A DNA stretch of 5,318 bases from Pseudomonadota bacterium (GTDB lineage: Bacteria; Pseudomonadota; Gammaproteobacteria; Burkholderiales; Sulfuriferulaceae): contig JAJYGL010000058.1 of the NCBI GenBank assembly GCA_021790625.1, positions 1-5,318 on the forward strand, in the 5' to 3' direction. Position numbers and translations under genes: made by a program. The notes beneath the pieces are model-generated. The model did not search any database and had not been told where the DNA came from. It saw only the letters and a program-made list of their open reading frames with translations. Position 1 is the first letter of the stretch. Each line of letters opens with the position of its first letter. Shown here in pieces: positions 1-5,318 of this stretch.

Positions 1-887
1 ATGACCAGCACAAAAGATAATGTGGCCTGCGATAACTCGAACAGCGGTGACATACGTGTCACCATAAAAATACCGGCCGTCACCATCGTTGCTGCGTGAA
101 TCAATGCGGAAATCGGAGTCGGGCCTTCCATCGAATCGGGCAACCAGACATGCAATGGAAACTGCGCTGATTTACCCATCGCTCCCACAAACAACAAGAA
201 AGTAATCAATGTAATCAGTGACATGTGCTGACCAGGCCACAAACTGATGCTTTGGCTGGCAAGACTTGGAGCCTGCGCAAATACCGCCTCATAATCCAGT
301 GTACCGGTGTGGGCGAGAATGAGCGCAATACCCAACACAAAACCAAAATCACCCACACGGTTAACCAGGAATGCCTTCAGATTGGCATAAATCGCCGTAG
401 GACGCGTATACCAGAACCCAATCAACAAATAAGACACCAGGCCAACCGCCTCCCAACCAAAAAACAGTTGCAGGAAATTGTTGGCCATCACCAGAATCAA
501 CATGGAAAAGGTAAATAACGAGATATAGCTGAAGAAGCGCTGATAACCGTCGTCGTCACGCATGTAACCAATGGTATAAATATGCACCATCAGCGATACG
601 AATGTGACGACCAACATCATCATCGCTGTCAACGGATCAATCAAAAAACCCACCTGAAGACGTAAATCCCCGGAAGTCAACCATGTATAAACATCACCAT
701 TGAACACATGCCCGGCCTGCACATCACGAAAAACCAACCAGGATGCCCAGCAGGACGTTGCCACGCCAAGAATCGTCACCACATGTGACAGGGTGCGCCC
801 GATCAGACGACCGAACAAACCGCTAATGATGGCGCCAAATAAAGGCGCCAACGGAACCAGCAAATACAGTTTTTGCATATCTGTCAT
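1..887 (-). CDS. nuoL: NADH-quinone oxidoreductase subunit L (5' part; C-terminus beyond left edge)
   Basis: Antiporter-like proton-pumping subunit at the distal end of the membrane arm (ND5 homologue). By my translation of the minus strand, 295 codons are open from the ATG at 887 to the left edge, with no stop. The full protein is usually a little over 600 aa, so about half is present. Hallmarks: VVTFVSLMVHIYTIGYM (93-109), GYQRFFSYISLFTFSM (114-129), FFGWEAVGLVSYLLIGFW (142-159), KAFLVNRVGDFGFVLG (171-186) and GKSAQFPLHVWLPDSMEGPT (238-257), then ALIHAATMVTAG. Key proton-path residues are present: E146, D180, K239 and H264, matching E. coli E144, D178, K229 and H254. AGGA lies 7 nt before the chosen ATG. 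An in-frame ATG at 878 (MQKLYLL) is a less well-placed alternative. The gene follows nuoK by 30 bp. Confidence 0.97.
   Translation of the reverse strand, partial: MTDMQKLYLLVPLAPLFGAIISGLFGRLIGRTLSHVVTILGVATSCWASWLVFRDVQAGHVFNGDVYTWLTSGDLRLQVGFLIDPLTAMMMLVVTFVSLMVHIYTIGYMRDDDGYQRFFSYISLFTFSMLILVMANNFLQLFFGWEAVGLVSYLLIGFWYTRPTAIYANLKAFLVNRVGDFGFVLGIALILAHTGTLDYEAVFAQAPSLASQSISLWPGQHMSLITLITFLLFVGAMGKSAQFPLHVWLPDSMEGPTPISALIHAATMVTAGIFMVTRMSPLFELSQATLSFVLV
830..850 (-). repeat. Perfect 7-bp GC-rich inverted repeat early in nuoL
   Basis: The mRNA strand reads TGGCGCC, loop TTTATTT, then GGCGCCA, about 38-58 nt after the nuoL start codon. It encodes part of the Pro-Leu-Ala-Pro-Leu-Phe-Gly-Ala stretch. 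The arms are strong and the loop is AU-only in RNA. It may be a by-product of Ala/Gly/Pro codons. Confidence 0.45.
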
Positions 888-894
888 AATATTA

Positions 895-898
895 TCCT
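895..898 (-). promoter_or_regulatory. Shine-Dalgarno of nuoL
   Basis: AGGA, 7 nt before the ATG at 887. It favours that start over the in-frame ATG at 878, which would lie 16 nt away. The first base of the site is also the last base of an inverted repeat at 898-917. Confidence 0.75.
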
Positions 899-917
899 AC
901 CGGTCTGAATGCCGGTA
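898..917 (-). repeat. Perfect 6-bp inverted repeat in the nuoK-nuoL gap
   Basis: The mRNA strand reads TACCGG, an 8-nt loop, then CCGGTA. It begins directly after the nuoK stop codon and ends on the first base of the nuoL Shine-Dalgarno. There is no following T run, so it is not an intrinsic terminator. The stem is short and its role, if any, is unknown. Confidence 0.45.
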
Positions 918-1223
918 TCAGCCTTTCAAATGATCCAGATCGTCGACATGGATGGTTCGCAGCTTGCGAAACAGCACTACCAGAATCGCCAGCCCTATTG
1001 CAGACTCGGCAGCAGCCACCGTCAAAATAAAGAAAACAAATATCTGTCCGGCCGGATTGCCCAGAAAATGAGAAAACGCCACAAAATTCAAATTGACAGC
1101 CAACAGCATCAACTCGATTGCCATCAACAGGATAATCAGATTCTTGCGGTTCAAAAATATGCCCAGCACGCTGATCGAAAACAGCATTGCGCTTAAAATC
1201 AGATAATTCGACAATGACACCAC
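918..1223 (-). CDS. nuoK: NADH-quinone oxidoreductase subunit K (GTG start)
   Basis: Small membrane-arm subunit (ND4L homologue), 101 aa, the usual family length, with three hydrophobic helices (about 6-25, 30-50 and 61-86). The two membrane-buried glutamates important for proton translocation are present: E37 in LLMAIELMLLAVN and E73 in ILTVAAAESAIGLAI, matching E. coli E36 and E72. IFLNRKNLI and the C-terminal HVDDLDHLKG are also family-typical. The start is GTG at 1223, directly followed by a second GTG codon. A strong GGGGAG lies 6 nt upstream and the N-terminus then aligns with the usual M-x-S-L-S-x-Y-L pattern. It sits 24 bp after nuoJ and 30 bp before nuoL. The stop is TGA. Confidence 0.97.
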   Translation of the reverse strand: MVSLSNYLILSAMLFSISVLGIFLNRKNLIILLMAIELMLLAVNLNFVAFSHFLGNPAGQIFVFFILTVAAAESAIGLAILVVLFRKLRTIHVDDLDHLKG

Positions 1224-1229
1224 TCGTTT

Positions 1230-1235
1230 CTCCCC
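1230..1235 (-). promoter_or_regulatory. Shine-Dalgarno of nuoK
   Basis: GGGGAG, 6 nt before the GTG at 1223. It decides the non-ATG start: no in-frame ATG lies near the N-terminus of the family alignment, and the next codon is another GTG. Confidence 0.75.
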
Positions 1236-1247
1236 GAATCACAATGC

Positions 1248-1865
1248 TTAGGTCTTGGTAGATGAAGGCTTCTCAGCCGGCATTTGAATCATGCGTATAC
1301 GTTGTTCTCGTTTGACCTTGACCTGACGGGCCGGGTCTTGATAACGGGTGTTCTTGCGCCGACGCATGGTCAGCGCAATGGCCGCAACGATAGCGACAAC
1401 GAGTATCACGGCTGCCAGTTCAAAAGGGTACACATAATATGTATACAGCAAGCGCCCAAGCTCACGGGTGTTGCTGTAACCTGCGGGATGCGGTTGCGGA
1501 GACGGCACGATGGACAGACCAAATGTACGACTGCCCAATACCACCGTCATTTCCAGCGCCAGCATGGCGGACACAAAACTCGCCAGAGGCAAATATTGCC
1601 AAAAACCTTCCCGCAAGCGGTCAAGGTTGATATCCAGCATCATCACCACGAACAAAAACAATACCATCACCGCACCGACATAAACCATCACCAGCGCAAT
1701 AGCCAAAAATTCCGCTTCCAGCGTCAACCAGATACCCGCCGCGCTAAAAAATGCCAACACCAGAAACAGCGCCGCATGCACAGGATTCCGCGTGGTCACC
1801 ACCCGAAAACCGGCAAACAGCAAAATTACTGACAGCATGTAAAAAACACCGGTTAAAAAATTCAT
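1248..1865 (-). CDS. nuoJ: NADH-quinone oxidoreductase subunit J
   Basis: Membrane-arm subunit (ND6 homologue), 205 aa with about five hydrophobic helices (roughly 3-20, 29-49, 54-77, 90-111 and 146-166). The diagnostic third helix, IALVMVYVGAVMVLFLFVVM (residues 56-75), is the segment that carries a pi-bulge in known structures and is implicated in gating between the quinone site and the proton channels. Conserved TTRNPVHAALFLVLAFFSAAG (24-44) and DINLDRLREGFWQYLPL (78-94) also support the call. The tail after the last helix is strongly basic (MRRRKNTRYQDPARQVKVKR), as in betaproteobacterial NuoJ. The ATG at 1865 gives the expected N-terminus, but its Shine-Dalgarno is weak (GAG about 9 nt upstream within TGAGTGAT). 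The gap to nuoI is 18 bp and contains a five-codon out-of-frame mini-ORF that overlaps this start (see findings). The stop is TAA at 1250-1248. Confidence 0.97.
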   Translation of the reverse strand: MNFLTGVFYMLSVILLFAGFRVVTTRNPVHAALFLVLAFFSAAGIWLTLEAEFLAIALVMVYVGAVMVLFLFVVMMLDINLDRLREGFWQYLPLASFVSAMLALEMTVVLGSRTFGLSIVPSPQPHPAGYSNTRELGRLLYTYYVYPFELAAVILVVAIVAAIALTMRRRKNTRYQDPARQVKVKREQRIRMIQMPAEKPSSTKT

Positions 1866-1883
1866 CGCATATCACTCATTAAA

Positions 1884-2372
1884 TTAGCGGTATTTCGCAT
1901 CCTGCGCTCGGGCAGCAGCAATCTCGGCTTCATATTTGTCGCCAATCGCCAACAGTTGTTGTTTGTTGTAATACAACTCGCTACGTTTTTCAGCATGGTA
2001 CTCAAAAATATGCGTCTCCACGATAGAGTCCACCGGACAGGATTCCTCGCAAAGCCCACAAAAAATACACTTGCTCAAATCGATATCGTATCTGGTCGTG
2101 CGCCGCGTACCATCGTCGCGCAATTCAGACTCGATGGTAATCGCCAGCGCAGGGCAAACAGCCTCACACAATTTGCAGGCAATACACCGTTCTTCACCAT
2201 TCGGATAACGACGTAACGCATGCAAACCCCGAAAACGCACCGATTGTGGGGTTTTCTCTTCAGGAAACTGCACTGTGATTTTGCGTGCGAACAGATGCCG
2301 CCCGGTCAATGCCATCCCACGCAATAGTTCGAACAACAAAAAACTGGAAAAAAATCGCCTGACTGCCTTCAT
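1884..2372 (-). CDS. nuoI: NADH-quinone oxidoreductase subunit I (two 4Fe-4S clusters)
   Basis: Ferredoxin-like subunit (TYKY/NDUFS8 homologue) holding clusters N6a and N6b, which relay electrons towards the terminal cluster next to the quinone site. It is 162 aa, the short form typical of alpha/betaproteobacteria and mitochondria. An amphipathic N-terminal segment (about 1-30) would lie against the membrane by NuoH. Two ferredoxin motifs follow: CIACKLCEAVCP with Cys 63, 66, 69 and 73, and CIFCGLCEESCPVDSI with Cys 102, 105, 108 and 112. All eight ligands are present. The segment RGLHALRRYPNGEERC ahead of the first motif is characteristic. The ATG at 2372 has an AAGGA-type Shine-Dalgarno about 7 nt upstream in the 19-bp gap after nuoH. 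The stop is TAA. The first codons contain T runs of 7 and 6 bases (see findings), but the frame is intact. Confidence 0.98.
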   Translation of the reverse strand: MKAVRRFFSSFLLFELLRGMALTGRHLFARKITVQFPEEKTPQSVRFRGLHALRRYPNGEERCIACKLCEAVCPALAITIESELRDDGTRRTTRYDIDLSKCIFCGLCEESCPVDSIVETHIFEYHAEKRSELYYNKQQLLAIGDKYEAEIAAARAQDAKYR

Positions 2373-2391
2373 TTATCTTCCTTCCCTCGCG

Positions 2392-3429
2392 TCAGTGCAC
2401 TAAAAATGCCAGTGGCGTCTGCATGACAGCACCTACAACCACCACCCACACCAGCGTAATCGGAATAAACACTTTCCAGCCCAAACGCATAATCTGATCA
2501 TACCGATAACGGGGAAAAGTCGCCCGAAACCACAAAAACAGAAACAAAACAAAGGCAACTTTTGCCAATAACCAGAAAATACCGGGAATCCAGTTGAACG
2601 GCGCGATATCAAACAAAGGATACCAACCGCCCAAAAACAGAATCGACGTCAACGTGGCAACCAAAATCATATTGGCATATTCAGCCAAAAAGAATATTGC
2701 AAACGCCATGCCGGAATATTCGACATGGAACCCTGCCACGATTTCCGATTCGCCTTCTGCCACATCAAAAGGCGCCCGGTTTGTTTCCGCCACACCCGCA
2801 ATCAAATACACCAGAAACATCGGGAACAAAGGTAGCCAGTACCAGTTCAGCAAGCCGCCGTGCTGCGCATTGACAATATCGACCAGATTCAGGCTATGTG
2901 CTGCCATCAACACACCCACCAGCGCAAAGCCCATAGCGATTTCGTATGAAACGATCTGGGCTGCCGAACGCAGTCCACCCAAGAAAGCATATTTCGAGTT
3001 TGACGCCCAACCCGCAATAATCACCCCATAAACGCCCATGGACGTAATCGCCATGATATACAACAAACCAGCATCCACATTCGCCAGCACCATCTGTGGA
3101 GAAAATGGCACCACCGCCCAGGCAGCCAGTGCCGGCGCAATGGTCAACACCGGAGCCAGCACAAACAGAAACTTGTTGGATCCGCTGGGAATAATGATTT
3201 CTTTCATCAACAGTTTTACCGCGTCGGCAATCGGCTGTAACAAGCCTTTGAAACCGACGCGATTTGGCCCTATCCGGACCTGCATGTAACCGATGACTTT
3301 GCGTTCAGCGTATGTCAGATACGCCACAGCCAGCATCAACGGCACCACGAGCACAACGATGCGTACCAGCGTCCAGACACCCGGCCATGCCCAGCCAAAC
3401 AGATTTTGCCAATAACTCAATTCCATCAT
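2392..3429 (-). CDS. nuoH: NADH-quinone oxidoreductase subunit H
   Basis: Membrane subunit (ND1 homologue) joining the peripheral arm to the membrane arm and forming much of the quinone chamber. It is 345 aa from the chosen start, normal for the family, with about eight hydrophobic helices. Hallmarks visible: YAERKVIGYMQVRIGPNRVG (residues 40-59), the KGLLQPIADAVKLLMKE helix (61-77), GGLRSAAQIVSYEIAMGFAL (151-170), the charged loop AETNRAPFDVAEGESEIVAG (214-233) followed by FHVEYSGM, and FRATFPRYRYDQIMRLGWK (301-319). The acidic loop residues are those linked to coupling quinone chemistry to proton movement in the family. The start ATG at 3429 overlaps the nuoG TGA as ATGA, and GGAG lies 8 nt upstream. 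A second in-frame ATG follows immediately (MMELSYW), so initiation at 3426 is possible. The frame stays open upstream to an ATG at 3510, but those residues are Cys/Arg-rich, unlike NuoH, and lie inside nuoG. Confidence 0.98.
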   Translation of the reverse strand: MMELSYWQNLFGWAWPGVWTLVRIVVLVVPLMLAVAYLTYAERKVIGYMQVRIGPNRVGFKGLLQPIADAVKLLMKEIIIPSGSNKFLFVLAPVLTIAPALAAWAVVPFSPQMVLANVDAGLLYIMAITSMGVYGVIIAGWASNSKYAFLGGLRSAAQIVSYEIAMGFALVGVLMAAHSLNLVDIVNAQHGGLLNWYWLPLFPMFLVYLIAGVAETNRAPFDVAEGESEIVAGFHVEYSGMAFAIFFLAEYANMILVATLTSILFLGGWYPLFDIAPFNWIPGIFWLLAKVAFVLFLFLWFRATFPRYRYDQIMRLGWKVFIPITLVWVVVVGAVMQTPLAFLVH

Positions 3430-5318
3430 GACGCGCGCTCCACACTGATTGCACCCATCATGGCACCCAACCCGGCATGTTCGACAACGCCTGCCGCCAC
3501 GCGCACACAATGAGGCGCCAGACGCGTATCTGCTGTCAATACCACGTCGCAGACGGCATCATTCTGACGCACACGTACCTGCGCGCCAGAAACAATCCCC
3601 ATGCCAGCAAGCACATCCGGATGCGCCAATGCAAAAACGCCATCCGTTCGCTGCAACACCTCTGCTCGCCGCACCAGCGCGTCTGTCCGGTATGGCGGCA
3701 CATCGCCAACGCGCGTCAATCCTTCGGTCATCACCACACCATCGAACCGAATGGCAGACAATTCATTGTTCAACGTACCTTCCGACAGATCACCAGTCGG
3801 TAGCAAAGCGCGTCGTACACTATCGACATCATCATACTCAAAATCAGACAAACCAAGCATCGTACCCAGCACACGCAGCACTTTCCAAGCCGGACGCGCT
3901 TCCTGCAAAGGCATCGCAGCGCCATGAAAACTTTGCACGCGGCCTTCCATATTGACGAATGTGCCTGCTGTCTCGCTAAAGGGCGTAATCGGCAACAAAA
4001 TATCTGCCCAGTCGGCTTGTGCGGGTTTCCATGCCGCCAGGCCAATCACCAATCCGGCTTTTTTCAATGCCGCTAACGTCTTGGCAGGATCATGGCTATC
4101 CAGTTCGGGTTCCAACCCCAATACAAGATAGGCTTTACGTGGGCTGTCCACCATATCGGCAAAAGACATGTCTCCCTGACCAGACGGCACAGCACCGGCA
4201 ACCCAGGCGCCAACGCTATTGGCCGCCTCTGACAGGATACCCAATGTCGCACCTGACATCTGCGCGATTGCCAAGGCCAATGTATGAATATCACCCCATG
4301 CAGGATGGTGCAGGGCAAGATTACCCAGCAGCACAGCCTTACGCTCACCGCTCATCAACTCTTCTGCCATGGCCTGCGCGACAGAATCCGGTTCAATGCC
4401 GCTCAGACCGGCAACCAGACCTTCCGACACGGCTTTGCCACTCTTCGCCGCCAAGGCAAACAGAACCTCAGCCAGATGTTGTACCATCGCCTGCGGGGGA
4501 ACAATCGCCTTATGGGTGACCGGCATCAACAACTCATCATCAATCGGGTTGATGAGCATGAAATGCGCGCCGTGTCGCACTGCCACACGCAAACGGTGTG
4601 CGATCAATGGTTGCTCCTGCCGCAAACGCGAACCGATCAACAATACACGATCCAGACGATTCAAATCAGCGATCGGCATACCCAGCCAAAGTGCCCCACG
4701 TTGCGCGCCATCGCGGCTAAAATCGGCCTGTCTGGGACGGGTATCCACCGCACGAGAACCAAGACCACGCAACAATTTCTGGAAAAGGTACAGCTCTTCG
4801 AGTGTTTGATGCGGGCTCGCCAGGCCACCCAGCGGGTTTTCACCATGTTGCCGGATATCCTTGATACCATTCGCAGCGGCTTCAAGCGCTACCTGCCAAT
4901 CCACTTCGCGCCAGACGCCATCCTGCTTGATCATTGGTCGCGTCAAGCGTTCAGGCGAGTTCAGCCCTTCATAAGAAAAGCGATCGCGATCTGGCAGCCA
5001 GCATTCATTGATGGCTTCATTTTCCAGCGGCAAGACACGCATCACCCGGCCATTTTTGACCTGTACGACCAAATTGCTGCCCAAGCCGTCGTGCGGGCTG
5101 ACCGAACGACGCCGTGACAACTCCCAACTGCGTGCCGTATAACGAAAAGGCTTGCTGGTCAACGCGCCTACCGGACACAGATCAATAATATTGCCGGACA
5201 ACTCCGAATCAATGGTGCGACTGATGAAAGGCATGATTTCCGAGTGCTCGCCACGCCCAATCTGCCCCATCTCCATGATACCGGCGATTTCCTGACCAAA
5301 TCGCACGCAACGGGTGCA
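3426..5318 (-). CDS. nuoG: NADH-quinone oxidoreductase subunit G (3' part; N-terminus beyond right edge)
   Basis: Iron-sulfur subunit of the peripheral arm of complex I, passing electrons from the NADH-oxidising module towards the quinone. The frame is open to the window edge and gives 630 residues before a TGA. The full protein is usually about 770-800 aa in this lineage, so roughly 150 N-terminal residues with the 2Fe-2S (N1b) and His/Cys 4Fe-4S (N5) ligands are missing. The fragment opens with CTRCVRFGQEIAG, containing the second and third Cys of the N4 cluster. The fourth N4 Cys is in DLCPVGAL (fragment residue 48). A molybdopterin-oxidoreductase-like domain follows (about 70-500), with the conserved stretch ADILLP...ETAGTFVNMEGRVQ (438-462), then a C-terminal barrel-like region from about 547. 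The N7 cluster CxxCxxxC is absent: the equivalent segment reads HDGLGSNLVV, leaving one nearby Cys in NECWLPDRDRF. This is known for many proteobacterial and mitochondrial NuoG/NDUFS1 proteins. A GTG at 5306 is internal, not the start. The stop overlaps the nuoH start. Confidence 0.97.
   Translation of the reverse strand, partial: CTRCVRFGQEIAGIMEMGQIGRGEHSEIMPFISRTIDSELSGNIIDLCPVGALTSKPFRYTARSWELSRRRSVSPHDGLGSNLVVQVKNGRVMRVLPLENEAINECWLPDRDRFSYEGLNSPERLTRPMIKQDGVWREVDWQVALEAAANGIKDIRQHGENPLGGLASPHQTLEELYLFQKLLRGLGSRAVDTRPRQADFSRDGAQRGALWLGMPIADLNRLDRVLLIGSRLRQEQPLIAHRLRVAVRHGAHFMLINPIDDELLMPVTHKAIVPPQAMVQHLAEVLFALAAKSGKAVSEGLVAGLSGIEPDSVAQAMAEELMSGERKAVLLGNLALHHPAWGDIHTLALAIAQMSGATLGILSEAANSVGAWVAGAVPSGQGDMSFADMVDSPRKAYLVLGLEPELDSHDPAKTLAALKKAGLVIGLAAWKPAQADWADILLPITPFSETAGTFVNMEGRVQSFHGAAMPLQEARPAWKVLRVLGTMLGLSDFEYDDVDSVRRALLPTGDLSEGTLNNELSAIRFDGVVMTEGLTRVGDVPPYRTDALVRRAEVLQRTDGVFALAHPDVLAGMGIVSGAQVRVRQNDAVCDVVLTADTRLAPHCVRVAAGVVEHAGLGAMMGAISVERAS
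3438..3441 (-). promoter_or_regulatory. Shine-Dalgarno of nuoH inside the end of nuoG
   Basis: GGAG, 8 nt before the first ATG (3429) and 11 nt before the second (3426). It lies within the last codons of nuoG (Val-Glu), so nuoH initiation is probably coupled to nuoG termination through the ATGA overlap. Confidence 0.6.

Noticed and set aside
898..917. Inverted repeat after nuoK as a transcription terminator
   Set aside because: The stem is only 6 bp with no following U run, and nuoL continues the operon directly.
1284..1832. 182-codon plus-strand open frame with His-rich stretches opposite nuoJ
   Set aside because: The His/Gln runs are the complement of Met/Val/Leu codons in the NuoJ membrane helices, so it is a shadow and not a metal-binding protein.
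3430..3510. Upstream extension of nuoH to an ATG at 3510
   Set aside because: The extra 27 residues are Cys/Arg-rich, unlike any NuoH N-terminus, and lie wholly inside nuoG. The ATG at 3429 has a Shine-Dalgarno and the expected protein start.
4284..5117. 277-codon open frame on the plus strand opposite nuoG
   Set aside because: It is antisense to highly conserved nuoG coding sequence. The composition (rich in Gln, His, Arg, Thr) looks like a reverse-complement shadow, with no recognisable domain and no convincing ribosome-binding site examined.
5304..5306. GTG at 5306 as the start of a shorter nuoG
   Set aside because: The frame continues upstream to the window edge with CTRC, part of the N4 cluster motif, so the GTG is an internal Val codon.
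1..5318. A hidden novel system, mobile element or CRISPR array in the window
   Set aside because: All but about 90 bases are accounted for by six conserved complex I genes in standard order. No repeats, integrase or transposase sequence, or foreign-looking segment was seen.

Overview
The window is an uninterrupted internal piece of a bacterial respiratory complex I (NADH:quinone oxidoreductase, nuo) operon. All genes lie on the minus strand, so transcription runs from the right edge to the left edge. In that order it holds nuoG (3' part), nuoH, nuoI, nuoJ, nuoK and nuoL (5' part), the standard bacterial order. Four genes are complete; nuoG is cut by the right edge and nuoL by the left edge.

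Layout: nuoG 5318-3426, nuoH 3429-2392 (4-bp ATGA overlap with the nuoG stop), nuoI 2372-1884 (19-bp gap), nuoJ 1865-1248 (18-bp gap), nuoK 1223-918 (24-bp gap, GTG start), nuoL 887-1 (30-bp gap). There is no non-coding stretch over 30 bp. I see no promoter, terminator, tRNA, rRNA, mobile element or CRISPR. The tight spacing fits one polycistronic mRNA. The only non-coding structure worth noting is a pair of short perfect inverted repeats around the nuoL translation start.

Together the genes cover much of the enzyme's core. NuoG and NuoI carry iron-sulfur clusters of the peripheral arm, with NuoI bringing electrons towards the quinone-side end of the chain. NuoH forms the quinone chamber and the link to the membrane arm. 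NuoJ, NuoK and NuoL are membrane-arm subunits that carry the proton path.

Organism: protein style points to a betaproteobacterium. NuoI is short (162 aa). NuoG lacks the cysteines of the extra N7 cluster. The NuoJ and NuoK tails and the NuoL N-terminal half read like betaproteobacterial versions. G+C looks to be around one half by eye. I cannot name a genus. I found no sign of a novel system: this is well-conserved housekeeping sequence, and the findings below are small-scale and low-interest.
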